The notes under the pieces: generated by a model
The model's database searches: none
Told to the model about the DNA's origin: nothing
Seen by the model: the letters and a program-made list of their open reading frames with translations, nothing else
Part shown: piece after piece, positions 8,118 to 16,757 of the stretch
How positions within the stretch are numbered: position 1 is the stretch's first letter
Layout of the letters: the number at the start of each line of letters is the position of its first letter
Position numbers and translations under genes: made by a program
Source: an uncultured Clostridium sp.
GTDB taxonomy: Bacteria > Bacillota > Clostridia > Lachnospirales > Lachnospiraceae
Assembly: GCA_934438135.1 (NCBI GenBank)
Contig: CAKSBP010000002.1
Coordinates: forward strand, 1 to 64,000
DNA: 64,000 nt
Reading direction: 5' to 3'

Positions 8118-9197
8118 ATGTTTGATTTAGGTAGATTAGATGATATCGTAAGAAGACAGGAAGAAATTGTAAATGAATTAAATGAACCAACAGTCGTAAA
8201 TGATCAGACAAGATTCCGTAAGTTAATGAAGGAACAAACTGATTTAAATCCGATTGTAGAAAAGTATCTGGAATATAAGGAAGCAAAACAGGGCATTGAA
8301 GACAGCCTTATGATGCTTGACGAAGAAACAGATGAAGAATTAAAAGAGCTTGCAAAAGAAGAATTAAATGAATGTAAGTGTAAAGTTGAGAAATTAGAAG
8401 AAGAGATTAAAATTATGCTTCTTCCTAAGGATCCTAATGATGAAAAGAATGTTATTGTGGAAATCCGTGCAGGTGCTGGTGGAGATGAGGCTGCTTTATT
8501 TGCAGCAGAACTGTTTAGAATGTATTCTCAGTATGCTGACAATAACCGTTGGAAAGTTGATATGATGAACTTAAATGAAAATGGAATTGGTGGTTTTAAG
8601 GAAGTTGTATTTATGATTAACGGACAGGGTGCTTACTCTAAATTAAAATATGAGAGTGGTGTTCACCGTGTACAGAGAATCCCAGTAACAGAATCCGGCG
8701 GACGTATTCATACATCAACAGCAACTGTAGCAATCATGCCAGAAGCAGAAGAAGTTGATGTAGAGTTGGATATGAATGATTGTAAATTCGATGTATTCCG
8801 TGCATCTGGTAATGGTGGACAGTGTGTTAATACAACTGACTCCGCAGTTCGTTTGACTCATATTCCAACAGGTATCGTAATTTCCTGTCAGGATGAAAAA
8901 TCTCAGTTAAAGAACAAGGATAAGGCAATTAAAGTCTTACGTTCCAAACTGTATGAATTAGAGCAGCAGAAGGCACATGATGCGGAAGCAGAAGCAAGAA
9001 GAAGCCAGGTTGGTACTGGTGACCGTTCGGAAAAAATCAGAACGTATAACTTCCCACAGGGACGTGTAACTGACCATAGAATCAAGTTCACATCCCATAG
9101 ATTAGATGATATTTTAAATGGTGATTTAACTGAAGTAATTGATAACCTAATTGCAGCAGACCAGGCAGCAAAGCTGGCAAAGATGCAGGAGAATTAG
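8118..9197 (+). CDS. prfA: Peptide chain release factor 1
   Basis: RF1 reads UAA and UAG and releases the finished peptide. The 359-residue protein has the usual length. The GGQ motif that reaches the peptidyl transferase centre lies at residues 233-235, and the RF1-type PVT stop-codon recognition tripeptide lies in the stretch RIPVTESGG. The N-terminal region is coiled and charged. The gene ends the yqhQ-prmC-prfA operon, and a terminator follows at 9239. Confidence 0.98.
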   Translation: MFDLGRLDDIVRRQEEIVNELNEPTVVNDQTRFRKLMKEQTDLNPIVEKYLEYKEAKQGIEDSLMMLDEETDEELKELAKEELNECKCKVEKLEEEIKIMLLPKDPNDEKNVIVEIRAGAGGDEAALFAAELFRMYSQYADNNRWKVDMMNLNENGIGGFKEVVFMINGQGAYSKLKYESGVHRVQRIPVTESGGRIHTSTATVAIMPEAEEVDVELDMNDCKFDVFRASGNGGQCVNTTDSAVRLTHIPTGIVISCQDEKSQLKNKDKAIKVLRSKLYELEQQKAHDAEAEARRSQVGTGDRSEKIRTYNFPQGRVTDHRIKFTSHRLDDILNGDLTEVIDNLIAADQAAKLAKMQEN

Positions 9198-9238
9198 AGG
9201 AAGAATAGAAATAAAACATTGTGTCAAAAAATGAAAAA

Positions 9239-9274
9239 AGTCTGTCTTAATTACTGATTAAGATAGGCTTTTTG
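9239..9274 (+). terminator. Terminator of the prfA operon
   Basis: A 13-bp stem with G-U wobbles (9239-9251 paired with 9257-9269) around TACTG is followed by a T run. Confidence 0.85.
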
Positions 9275-9332
9275 TAACAACATAACTTTTTTTGAAGGTT
9301 AACATTTGATCAAGGCTTATAGGAGGAACTAC

Positions 9333-9380
9333 ATGGCTAAAAAGAAAAAAGCAGAAAGTTCTTTTCATATCTCACTTTAA
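9333..9380 (+). CDS. Very short reading frame, possible leader peptide (15 codons)
   Basis: A perfect AGGAGG lies 6 bases ahead of an ATG that opens the frame MAKKKKAESSFHISL. It sits between the prfA terminator and the murI promoter, whose -35 region overlaps its stop. No family is recognised. It could be a real micropeptide, the remnant of a lost gene, or chance. Only the strong ribosome binding site argues for translation. Confidence 0.25.
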   Translation: MAKKKKAESSFHISL

Positions 9381-9404
9381 GACCAAGGCCTTATGTGCTA
9401 TACT
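9377..9404 (+). promoter_or_regulatory. Promoter of murI
   Basis: TTAAGA, a 16-base spacer and TATACT with a TG extension (TGCTATACT) lie about 40 bases ahead of the murI start. Confidence 0.5.
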
Positions 9405-9444
9405 TTTGTAGAATGAACGAAAGAACAGGTGTGAGGTGACAGTA

Positions 9445-10227
9445 ATGAAGATTGGCTTCTTTGATTCCGGTATGGGCGGGTTATCTGTGCTGCATGTTGC
9501 GTTGAAGGCACTTCCCAATGAGCAGTTTATTTATTATGCAGATGAGGAACACGTTCCTTACGGAGAGAAGACAAAAGAAGAAGTAATAGAATACGTCGAC
9601 CAGGCGGTTCGTTTTATGATGTCTCAAAATGTGAAGGCGATTGTAATTGCATGCAATACAGCAACCAGTGCAGCTATCCATATTCTGAGAAAAAGATATC
9701 CAATTCCTATTATTGGAATGGAACCCGCAGTAAAGAGGGCAATTGATTTGTATGGTGACAGACGGGTGCTGGTTGCAGCAACACCAATTACCGTGCGTGG
9801 AGAGAAAATGAAAGGGCTTATTGAGCGGGTGGACAAAGAACATCTTGTGGATCTGGTTCCGCTTCCAAGGCTGGTACGATTTGCGGAAAGCGGTGAGTTT
9901 GAAACGGATGATGTTATAGAATACTTAGAGAAGGAATTTGAAAAGTATGATTTTTCAGAGTACTCTTCCATTGTGTTAGGGTGTACACACTTCAATTATT
10001 TTAAAGATAGTTTTCGGAAAGTACTTCCGGAATACATTAACTTTGTAGATGGAAATGAGGGAACGGTAAACCGCCTTATATATGAACTACAGGAAACAGG
10101 AAGTCTGGAACAGGAAAATCAGACCGTAGAATTTTATTACTCTGGCAAAGAGGTAATTGAAGAAAATGAATTTTCCCGCATTAAAAGTTATCTGGAGCGT
10201 CTGGATAATATGCTTTATATAAGTTAA
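9445..10227 (+). CDS. murI: Glutamate racemase
   Basis: MurI makes D-glutamate for peptidoglycan. The 260-residue protein begins with the IGFFDSGMGG loop. The two catalytic cysteines are visible, Cys70 in ACNTATS and Cys180 in GCTH, as required for the two-base cofactor-free mechanism. The start ATG at 9445 is preferred over an in-frame GTG at 9436 because the GTG is itself part of the GAGGTG ribosome binding site. A terminator follows at 10269, so the gene appears to be transcribed alone. Confidence 0.96.
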   Translation: MKIGFFDSGMGGLSVLHVALKALPNEQFIYYADEEHVPYGEKTKEEVIEYVDQAVRFMMSQNVKAIVIACNTATSAAIHILRKRYPIPIIGMEPAVKRAIDLYGDRRVLVAATPITVRGEKMKGLIERVDKEHLVDLVPLPRLVRFAESGEFETDDVIEYLEKEFEKYDFSEYSSIVLGCTHFNYFKDSFRKVLPEYINFVDGNEGTVNRLIYELQETGSLEQENQTVEFYYSGKEVIEENEFSRIKSYLERLDNMLYIS

Positions 10228-10268
10228 ATATATATACTAAACTGATAATTTGAACGAATTGAAGATAC

Positions 10269-10316
10269 AAAACCTTCTTGAACTAGCTTATAAAGTACAA
10301 GCAAGGTTTTTGTTTC
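10269..10316 (+). terminator. Terminator of murI
   Basis: AAAACCTTCTTG (10269-10280) pairs with CAAGCAAGGTTTT (10298-10310) with one bulge, and T residues continue after it. An apparent upstream extension of the next reading frame runs through this hairpin. Confidence 0.75.
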
Positions 10317-10330
10317 ATTTACGAAAGAGA

Positions 10331-10981
10331 GTGAAAATATTGAGGAGACAGAAAATTTATCGAGTTACCTTTTACCTGCTGGGACTTTTAGTTTTGGCAT
10401 TGGGAATTACCTTGAATACAAAGACAGGACTTGGTGTATCACCGATTATATCAGTTCCATACAGCATTTCACAGATTTGGAGCCTGAATTTTGGAAATAT
10501 GACCTTAGTGATTTACTGTATTTTCGTGTTGGCAGAATTCTTATTAAAAGGAAAAAATGCAAAGATTTATGATATTCTTCAGATTCCACTGGCTATTGTA
10601 TTTACCAGGTTTATGAATTTGTTTTCCAATCTGTTTGATGTGAAGCTGGAATTATTCTGGCAGAATATGCTTCTTTTGATAGTGGCAGTGATTTTGACTG
10701 GAGTTGGTGCTGCTATGTCATTAAACATGCGGATTGTGCCAAATCCAGGGGATGGAATTGTACAGGCTATTTCAGATTTTATACATAAAGAAGTTGGTTT
10801 TACAAAGAATTGTTTTGATTTATTTAATATCAGCATTACATTTTTAGTAGGTATGATTTTCAGGGGAAAATTAATCGGAATCGGTGTCGGGACGGTTGTT
10901 GCGGTAATTGGTGTCGGAAGAGCAGTAGCAGGTTTTAATTATCTGTGTAAGGATAAAATGGATGAACTGTCTGGAATATAG
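10331..10981 (+). CDS. YczE-like (DUF6198) integral membrane protein
   Basis: About 216 residues with five or so hydrophobic segments make this an integral membrane protein of the YczE/YitT-like group. The motifs LGVSPI and NPGDG before and within membrane segments are characteristic of YczE proteins. The function is unknown. The GTG at 10331 is chosen because an upstream TTG at 10250 would place the start inside the murI terminator, and a TTG at 10340 is another option. There is no strong ribosome binding site for any of them. It precedes the potassium uptake operon but is separated from it by 190 bases. Confidence 0.7.
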   Translation: MKILRRQKIYRVTFYLLGLLVLALGITLNTKTGLGVSPIISVPYSISQIWSLNFGNMTLVIYCIFVLAEFLLKGKNAKIYDILQIPLAIVFTRFMNLFSNLFDVKLELFWQNMLLLIVAVILTGVGAAMSLNMRIVPNPGDGIVQAISDFIHKEVGFTKNCFDLFNISITFLVGMIFRGKLIGIGVGTVVAVIGVGRAVAGFNYLCKDKMDELSGI

Positions 10982-11172
10982 AGATGAATTATTCTAGTAA
11001 AATACAATAAAGTCTAAGGAAAAGACGGGACAAAAAATATGATGCAGTGTGTTGAATGGTATGGTACAATACATAATGCACATACTGAAAGATATATATT
11101 TATTAATAGGTGCATCCTGCCTTCTCTGACAGCAGGGAAAGCAGAAAGCTGACGATTCTGGAGGATAAGAAA

Positions 11173-12552
11173 GTGTTTCGTTTTAAGAGATTAAAGTTCA
11201 CCACAACCCAGATTATCGCAGATGGTTTTTTAGCAGCTATTCTGATTGGAGCGTTATTGCTAATGCTTCCGATTTCTTCAAGTTCTGGAGAATGGACGGA
11301 TCCGCTGGATGCGTTGTTTACAGCGACAACTTCCATTTGTGTGACTGGACTGGTAACGCTGAATACGGCAGCTCACTGGAGTTTGTTTGGAAAAACAGTG
11401 ATTACCATTTTAATACAATTTGGCGGACTTGGGGTCATTACATTTACGACCGTTGTATTTTTGGTTTTAAGAAAAAGGATTACACTGAAAGAAAGAATGT
11501 TGATACAGGAAGCTTATAATCTTGATACTTTAAGAGGACTTGTGAAACTGACGATAAAAATCCTGAAGGCAACATTGCTCACGGAAGGTTTTGGAGCGGC
11601 ATTGCTCTGTCTTAAATTTATTCCTGAAATGAATTTTTTGGAAGGAATTGGAAATGCTGTATTTTTATCGGTATCCGCATTCTGTAATGCAGGTATGGAT
11701 ACACTGGGAACTGCCAGTCTGGAGCCATATAAAGGAAGCATTTTAGTGAATTTTGTAATAATGTTTTTGATTCTTATGGGCGGTATTGGTTTCCCAGTCT
11801 GGTGGGATATAATTCGTATCTGGCGCATTCGCCAGAAGGAAAAAGAAAAAGTAACACTGGGGGATACATTACGGAAACTGGAGCTTCATACAAAAATCGT
11901 TCTTACGGTAACTCTGATTATGATTTTTAGTGGAGCATTGCTTATTTTTATATTGGAATGGGATAATCCGGATACCATTGGAAAACTTCCATGGTGGCAG
12001 AAGGGACTGGCATCTTTATTTCAGTCAGTCACTTTAAGAACAGCCGGATTTCAGACGATTCCACAGGAAAATTTTGAAAATGCAACTTCTATGCTGTTCC
12101 TGATTTTTATGTTTATCGGTGGCTCACCATCTGGTACGGCCGGCGGTATCAAAACCACGACGGTTGGTATGTTGTTCTTTGCCGTTGTTGGTGTTGTAAA
12201 AGGAAATGAAGATACGGAAGCATTTAATCGTAAAATCCCAAGTTGGTATATTAAAAAAGGACTTGCTGTTGTATTGGTAAGTTTTACTGCATTGACGACA
12301 TCTGTCATGCTGTTATCGATTGTCCAGCAGAATGCAGATTTCCTGGATGTTATATTTGAATGTACATCCGCTATCGGAACCGTAGGGCTGACAAGAGGAT
12401 TTACTGGACAGCTGAATCCAATCGGACAGCTGATTATTATCTGTACCATGTATATTGGCCGTGTTGGACCGATTACACTGGCACTTTTCTTTAATTCAAA
12501 GAAGAGGAAGAATATAAGAAAGTTACCAAAAGAAAGAATTATTGTTGGATAA
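11173..12552 (+). CDS. ktrB: Trk/Ktr potassium uptake protein, membrane subunit KtrB
   Basis: KtrB is the potassium-conducting membrane subunit of the Ktr system. The 459-residue protein shows the repeated membrane-pore-membrane pattern with selectivity-filter-like sequences (TTSICVTGL, SAFCNAGMD, TLRTAGFQT and SAIGTVGLT). The start at GTG 11173 is preferred because GGAGG lies 8 bases upstream. An in-frame GTG at 11110 lacks a ribosome binding site. KtrA follows after 13 bases, confirming a two-gene operon. No c-di-AMP (ydaO-type) riboswitch was recognised in the 190-base upstream gap. Confidence 0.93.
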   Translation: MFRFKRLKFTTTQIIADGFLAAILIGALLLMLPISSSSGEWTDPLDALFTATTSICVTGLVTLNTAAHWSLFGKTVITILIQFGGLGVITFTTVVFLVLRKRITLKERMLIQEAYNLDTLRGLVKLTIKILKATLLTEGFGAALLCLKFIPEMNFLEGIGNAVFLSVSAFCNAGMDTLGTASLEPYKGSILVNFVIMFLILMGGIGFPVWWDIIRIWRIRQKEKEKVTLGDTLRKLELHTKIVLTVTLIMIFSGALLIFILEWDNPDTIGKLPWWQKGLASLFQSVTLRTAGFQTIPQENFENATSMLFLIFMFIGGSPSGTAGGIKTTTVGMLFFAVVGVVKGNEDTEAFNRKIPSWYIKKGLAVVLVSFTALTTSVMLLSIVQQNADFLDVIFECTSAIGTVGLTRGFTGQLNPIGQLIIICTMYIGRVGPITLALFFNSKKRKNIRKLPKERIIVG

Positions 12553-12565
12553 GAGGTAGGATATT

Positions 12566-13225
12566 ATGGCGAAAAAAGAATTTGTTGTTTTTGGTCTGGG
12601 AAGGTTCGGAAGGAGCGTTGCAGCTACGCTGGCAGAAAGCGGATGCGGAGTGTTAGTTGTAGATGACAGCCAGGAGAAAATTCAGGATATGGCGGATATC
12701 GTAACATATGCCGTGAAAGCAGATGTTACTGATTTAGAGGTGCTTCAGGAATTGGGAATCAGCAATTTTGATGGTGCAGTAGTTGCCATTGGTGAGAACT
12801 TTGAGGCAAGTGTCATGGTTACTATTTTATCAAAAGAACTCGGTATTCCTTATATTCTTGCAAAAGCACAAAATGATCTGCATGCCAAGATTTTAAAGAA
12901 AGTTGGAGCTGATGTGGTTGTATTTCCAGAAAAAGAAACTGGTATCCGCATGGCTCATAACCTGATGATGGGTAACTTCTTTAATGCAATTGAATTGTCA
13001 GCCACATCCAGCCTTATGGAGCTGGATGTACCAGAGCAGTGGGATGGACATACGCTGGTAGAACTAAATATTCGTGCAAAATATAAAATTAATGTCATTG
13101 GTTTGAAACGGGATAATGAATTGGATATTAATCCATCCGCAGAACGGCCGCTTTCTAAGGATGACGTTTTAGTAGTAATTGGAGACAATGATATGTTATC
13201 CAAATTTAAGACAAAGCTAAAGTAG
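12566..13225 (+). CDS. ktrA: Potassium uptake regulatory subunit KtrA (TrkA-N/RCK)
   Basis: KtrA forms the cytoplasmic gating ring on KtrB. The 219-residue protein has an N-terminal Rossmann RCK domain with the nucleotide loop GLGRFGRS and an acidic residue after the second strand (VVDD). A C-terminal TrkA-C domain (about residues 140-219) binds regulatory nucleotide in this family. The single RCK/RCK-C layout is that of KtrA rather than the double TrkA. It is co-transcribed with ktrB and followed after 15 bases by a methyltransferase gene. Confidence 0.94.
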   Translation: MAKKEFVVFGLGRFGRSVAATLAESGCGVLVVDDSQEKIQDMADIVTYAVKADVTDLEVLQELGISNFDGAVVAIGENFEASVMVTILSKELGIPYILAKAQNDLHAKILKKVGADVVVFPEKETGIRMAHNLMMGNFFNAIELSATSSLMELDVPEQWDGHTLVELNIRAKYKINVIGLKRDNELDINPSAERPLSKDDVLVVIGDNDMLSKFKTKLK

Positions 13226-13240
13226 ATTTGGAGGACTTTT

Positions 13241-14026
13241 ATGATTACAAGTACTGGAAACCACCAGGTTAAAAATATTCAGAAACTTTTTAAAAGCGGG
13301 AAAACAAGAAGAGAGCAGCAGATCTATATTGTGGAAGGAATCAAGATGTTTCTGGAAGCAGAGAAGCTTGGCATTGTGAAAAAAGCATATTTTTCTGAGG
13401 AACTGTTTGAACAGTGGTCCACTGAAAAGCCTGAACTGCTTGCTAGAATAGATTACGAAACTGTAGCATATAAAGTATTTAAGGAAATAACTGAGACAAT
13501 GAATCCACAGGGAGTCATTGCTTTGGTTCATTACCATGAAACTTCTCTGGAAGATATCCTGGCTCAGGCAGAATCAAGACTCCTCCTTCTGGATAACCTA
13601 AGAGATCCTGGAAATCTGGGAACTATTGTACGTACTGCGGAAGGTGCTGGAATTACGGGAATTATTTTATCAAAGGAATCGGTTGATATTTATAATCCAA
13701 AAGTTGTCCGTGCTACCATGGGTTCTGTATTCCGCATGCCACATGTGTATGTAGATGACTTTCAGTCAGCTCTTAAAATGGTGAAAAAACGTGGTGTAAA
13801 ACTTTATGCAACCCATTTATCGGGAAAAGAATTTTACGATGAGACTACGTATGCGGCGAAGTTTGGTATCATCATTGGAAACGAAGCCAATGGAATTTCC
13901 GATGCATCTGCAGCTGAAGCAGACTGTCTGGTAAAAATTCCAATGTGCGGCAAAGTAGAGTCTTTAAATGCAGCGGTTGCGTCATCCATTATGATTTATG
14001 AAGCATTTCGTCAGAGACGCAGGTAA
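13241..14026 (+). CDS. SpoU/TrmH family RNA 2'-O-methyltransferase
   Basis: This 261-residue protein is a SPOUT methyltransferase that should 2'-O-methylate rRNA or tRNA. It has an N-terminal substrate-binding domain and the knotted C-terminal domain with the three family motifs: the LDNLRDPGNLGTIVRTAEG stretch, IIIGNEANGIS, and a final region around PMCGKVESLNAAVA. The exact RNA target (RlmB-like, AviRb-like or other) cannot be assigned. It follows ktrA closely, as often seen in Clostridia, and is probably co-transcribed. Confidence 0.9.
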   Translation: MITSTGNHQVKNIQKLFKSGKTRREQQIYIVEGIKMFLEAEKLGIVKKAYFSEELFEQWSTEKPELLARIDYETVAYKVFKEITETMNPQGVIALVHYHETSLEDILAQAESRLLLLDNLRDPGNLGTIVRTAEGAGITGIILSKESVDIYNPKVVRATMGSVFRMPHVYVDDFQSALKMVKKRGVKLYATHLSGKEFYDETTYAAKFGIIIGNEANGISDASAAEADCLVKIPMCGKVESLNAAVASSIMIYEAFRQRRR

Positions 14027-14121
14027 GATTACTTACGTTTTCCTTAAGACAGCAGAAAATAGTTGTAAAATATGGAAGAATAGGTTAGAATGATGTCAAT
14101 CAGAATTGCGAGGTGATAAAA

Positions 14122-14559
14122 ATGGAGTCAGTAATATGGCTGATAGCACTAGCAATATTTATCATTATTGAAATAGCAACGCTGGGACTTACTACTGTCT
14201 GGTTTGCATTTGGAGCAGCAGCAGCGTTTGTTGTGTGTATCGCAGGCGGAGGAATTCCTTTACAGCTGCTTTTGTTTATTATTGTTTCTCTGGCATCCCT
14301 TTTTACTGTTCGTCCTTATGTCGCGAGAAAATTTACGAGTGAGAGAATTAAGACTAATTACAGCAGTTTAATTGGGATGGAAGCTAAAGTAACAGAGAAG
14401 ATTGATAATTTTAATCAGACAGGAACCGTAGTTATAAATGGACTGGAATGGACAGCGAGAGCTGAAAATGACAAAAGCATTATTGAAGCCGGTGCGAAAG
14501 TAAACATTATGGACGTACAGGGTGTGAAACTGATTGTAAAGAAAAAGGAGGATGAATAA
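14122..14559 (+). CDS. NfeD family membrane protein
   Basis: This 145-residue protein has two or three membrane segments in the first 75 residues and a soluble OB-fold domain (about 80-145), the layout of short NfeD proteins. NfeD proteins partner with SPFH proteins in membrane microdomains, and here the SPFH gene follows with no gap (stop at 14557-14559, next start at 14560). The ATG at 14122 is used because the in-frame GTG at 14113 is part of the GAGGTG ribosome binding site. Confidence 0.88.
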   Translation: MESVIWLIALAIFIIIEIATLGLTTVWFAFGAAAAFVVCIAGGGIPLQLLLFIIVSLASLFTVRPYVARKFTSERIKTNYSSLIGMEAKVTEKIDNFNQTGTVVINGLEWTARAENDKSIIEAGAKVNIMDVQGVKLIVKKKEDE

Positions 14560-15486
14560 ATGCCAGGTTTAATTATTGGTATTATCATTATTGTATTAAT
14601 TCTTTTGCTATTTACTTCTTGTGTTAAGATAGTACCTCAGGCACATGCGTTTATTTTGGAGAGACTTGGCGGATACCAGGCTACATGGGATGTAGGTCTT
14701 CATTGGAAATGGCCGTTTATTGAAAGTGTATCTAAGAAAGTGCTGTTAAAGGAACAGGTAGTAGATTTCCCTCCACAGCCCGTTATTACAAAGGATAATG
14801 TTACAATGCGTATCGATACAGTTGTATTTTATCAGATTACTGATCCAAAGCTTTTTGCATATGGTGTAGAAAATCCAATTATGGCGATTGAAAATCTTAC
14901 CGCTACTACATTGAGAAATATTATCGGTGATTTAGAATTAGATGAAACATTAACTTCCAGAGAGATTATTAATACAAAAATGAGAGTCAGCCTTGATCAG
15001 GCTACCGACCCTTGGGGAATTAAAGTGAACCGAGTAGAACTTAAAAATATTATTCCGCCAGATGCTATTCAGGATGCCATGGAGAAACAGATGAAGGCAG
15101 AACGTGAACGTCGTGAATCCATACTGATTGCAGAAGGTGAAAAGAAATCTACGATTCTTGTTGCAGAAGGTAAGAAACAGTCTGCAATTCTGGAGGCTGA
15201 GGCAGAAAAAGAAGCTGCTATTCTTCGTGCAGAAGCAAAGAAGGAAGCAATGATTCGTGAAGCCGAAGGTGAAGCCGAAGCGATTATGAAGGTACAGGAA
15301 GCCAATGCAAATGGTATTCGTTTCTTAAATGAATCTCAGCCAGGAAAAGCAGTGATTCAGCTAAAGAGTTTAGAAGCGTTTGAAAAAGCTGCTGACGGCA
15401 AGGCAACGAAGATTATTATTCCATCTGAAATTCAGGGAATGGCAGGTCTTGTGAAATCTCTTACAGAAGTGGGAAAAGAACAATAG
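14560..15486 (+). CDS. SPFH/Band 7 (stomatin/prohibitin-like) membrane protein
   Basis: The protein is 308 residues long: one N-terminal membrane anchor (residues 4-22), an SPFH domain (about 25-190), and a long Ala/Glu/Lys-rich coiled coil (about 165-255) with repeated AEGEKK and AEAEKE units. These proteins assemble into large membrane rings and organise lipid domains or proteases. The upstream NfeD gene is its usual partner. The domain order is QmcA/stomatin-like and the physiological role is not settled. A strong terminator follows at 15520. Confidence 0.92.
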   Translation: MPGLIIGIIIIVLILLLFTSCVKIVPQAHAFILERLGGYQATWDVGLHWKWPFIESVSKKVLLKEQVVDFPPQPVITKDNVTMRIDTVVFYQITDPKLFAYGVENPIMAIENLTATTLRNIIGDLELDETLTSREIINTKMRVSLDQATDPWGIKVNRVELKNIIPPDAIQDAMEKQMKAERERRESILIAEGEKKSTILVAEGKKQSAILEAEAEKEAAILRAEAKKEAMIREAEGEAEAIMKVQEANANGIRFLNESQPGKAVIQLKSLEAFEKAADGKATKIIIPSEIQGMAGLVKSLTEVGKEQ

Positions 15487-15519
15487 AATCAGTATCAGAT
15501 GCAGAATGCATGTAAAATA

Positions 15520-15556
15520 GTGGCAGGAATACCAAGGTTTCCTGCCACCTCTTTTT
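15520..15556 (+). terminator. Terminator of the NfeD/SPFH operon
   Basis: A perfect 10-bp stem GTGGCAGGAA/TTCCTGCCAC is followed by CTCTTTTT. Confidence 0.92.
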
Positions 15557-15594
15557 CTATTGACAGGAATACCTGCTTTTTAATAAAAAGTTTA

Positions 15595-15645
15595 CATACT
15601 CTTAATTATTTGTGAAGGCAGAGTATGATATAATAAATAAATCAT
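15595..15645 (+). promoter_or_regulatory. argF promoter region with overlapping dyads
   Basis: An extended -10 (TGATATAAT, with TATAAT at 15629-15634) has no good -35. Two symmetric elements overlap it. The first has CATACTCT at 15595-15602 and AGAGTATG at 15620-15627. The second is a 21-base A/T-rich dyad with ATGAT and ATCAT ends (15625-15645) that loosely resembles an arginine repressor box. ArgR control is inferred only. Confidence 0.4.
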
Positions 15646-15749
15646 TACTCTGGTAAGAAAAAATAGAGGAAATTCCCTTGACGAAATCACAAAATAAAGG
15701 TATTGTAAATATATTAAATATCATGAATAAATATACAGGAGTGATTAGT

Positions 15750-16685
15750 ATGAATCTAAAAGGAAGAAGCTTTCTTACATTAAAAGACTTTACACCAGAA
15801 GAAATTACATATCTTATTGATCTGGCAGCAGATTTAAAAGCAAAGAAAAAGAATGGTATTACCGGAAACAGCCTCAAGGGAAAGAATGTTGCATTAATAT
15901 TTGAAAAACCTTCTACAAGAACGAGATGTTCTTTTACAATTGGATGTATTGATGAAGGGGGTCATCCTGAATATTTAGGCAAAGATGATATTCAGCTTGG
16001 ATATAAGGAAAGTGTAGAAGATACAGCCCGTGTACTTGGAAGAATATTTGATGGAATTGAATTCCGTGGATTTAAACAGGATACTGTGGAAAAACTTGCA
16101 AAATACAGCGGAGTGCCTGTATGGAACGGTTTGACAGATGATTATCATCCAACACAGATTCTTGCAGATTTTTTAACGTTAAAAGAACAGTTTGGAGAGC
16201 TAAAAGGATTAAATCTTGTATTTGTTGGTGATGGAAGAAATAATATGGCAAACAGTCTGATGATTGGTTCTTCCAAACTTGGAATTAACTTTACCATTCT
16301 TGCACCGAAGTCTTTATGGCCAAAGAACAGCCTGGTAGACCTTTGTAAAGGTTATGCCAAAGAATCCGGGAGCGATATTACAATTACAGATGACTTAAAT
16401 GCAGTAGAGGGAGCAGATGCAATTTATACAGATGTATGGTGTTCCATGGGTGAGGAAGACAAGGCAGCAGAGCGTGTTGCATTATTACGTCCATACCAGG
16501 TAAATGATGAAATGTTTGCTAAAACAGGAAAATCCAGCACTATTTTCTTGCACTGTCTTCCAGCAGTAAAAGGAAATGAAGTAACAGAAGAGCTATTTGA
16601 GCGTTTTGCAGATGTTGTATTTGATGAAGCAGAAAACAGAATGCATACCATTAAGGCCGTTATGGTAGCAACTTTGGGAGAATAG
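15750..16685 (+). CDS. argF: Ornithine carbamoyltransferase
   Basis: ArgF joins ornithine and carbamoyl phosphate to give citrulline in arginine synthesis, or runs in reverse in arginine breakdown. The 311-residue protein has the carbamoyl-phosphate loop STRTR at residues 55-59, the ornithine-type VWCSMGE loop and the catalytic HCLP motif. The start ATG at 15750 has CAGGAG upstream and gives the canonical N-terminus. An in-frame extension back to 15678 lacks a ribosome binding site. No other arg genes are adjacent, which leaves the anabolic or catabolic role open. Confidence 0.95.
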   Translation: MNLKGRSFLTLKDFTPEEITYLIDLAADLKAKKKNGITGNSLKGKNVALIFEKPSTRTRCSFTIGCIDEGGHPEYLGKDDIQLGYKESVEDTARVLGRIFDGIEFRGFKQDTVEKLAKYSGVPVWNGLTDDYHPTQILADFLTLKEQFGELKGLNLVFVGDGRNNMANSLMIGSSKLGINFTILAPKSLWPKNSLVDLCKGYAKESGSDITITDDLNAVEGADAIYTDVWCSMGEEDKAAERVALLRPYQVNDEMFAKTGKSSTIFLHCLPAVKGNEVTEELFERFADVVFDEAENRMHTIKAVMVATLGE

Positions 16686-16757
16686 GAAGTTTTGACCGGC
16701 GTCCTTAGGGAAAGTATGTCTGAGGCAGTGAATTTTCCATATTGAAAGGAGAGCGAG

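Noticed and set aside
10250..10330. Upstream TTG start of the YczE-like protein at 10250
   Set aside because: It lies inside the murI terminator and would add an unlikely N-terminus. A downstream start was chosen.
10982..11172. c-di-AMP (ydaO) riboswitch upstream of ktrB
   Set aside because: The gap is short and lacks the conserved ydaO core blocks. No multi-stem structure of the proper size was seen.
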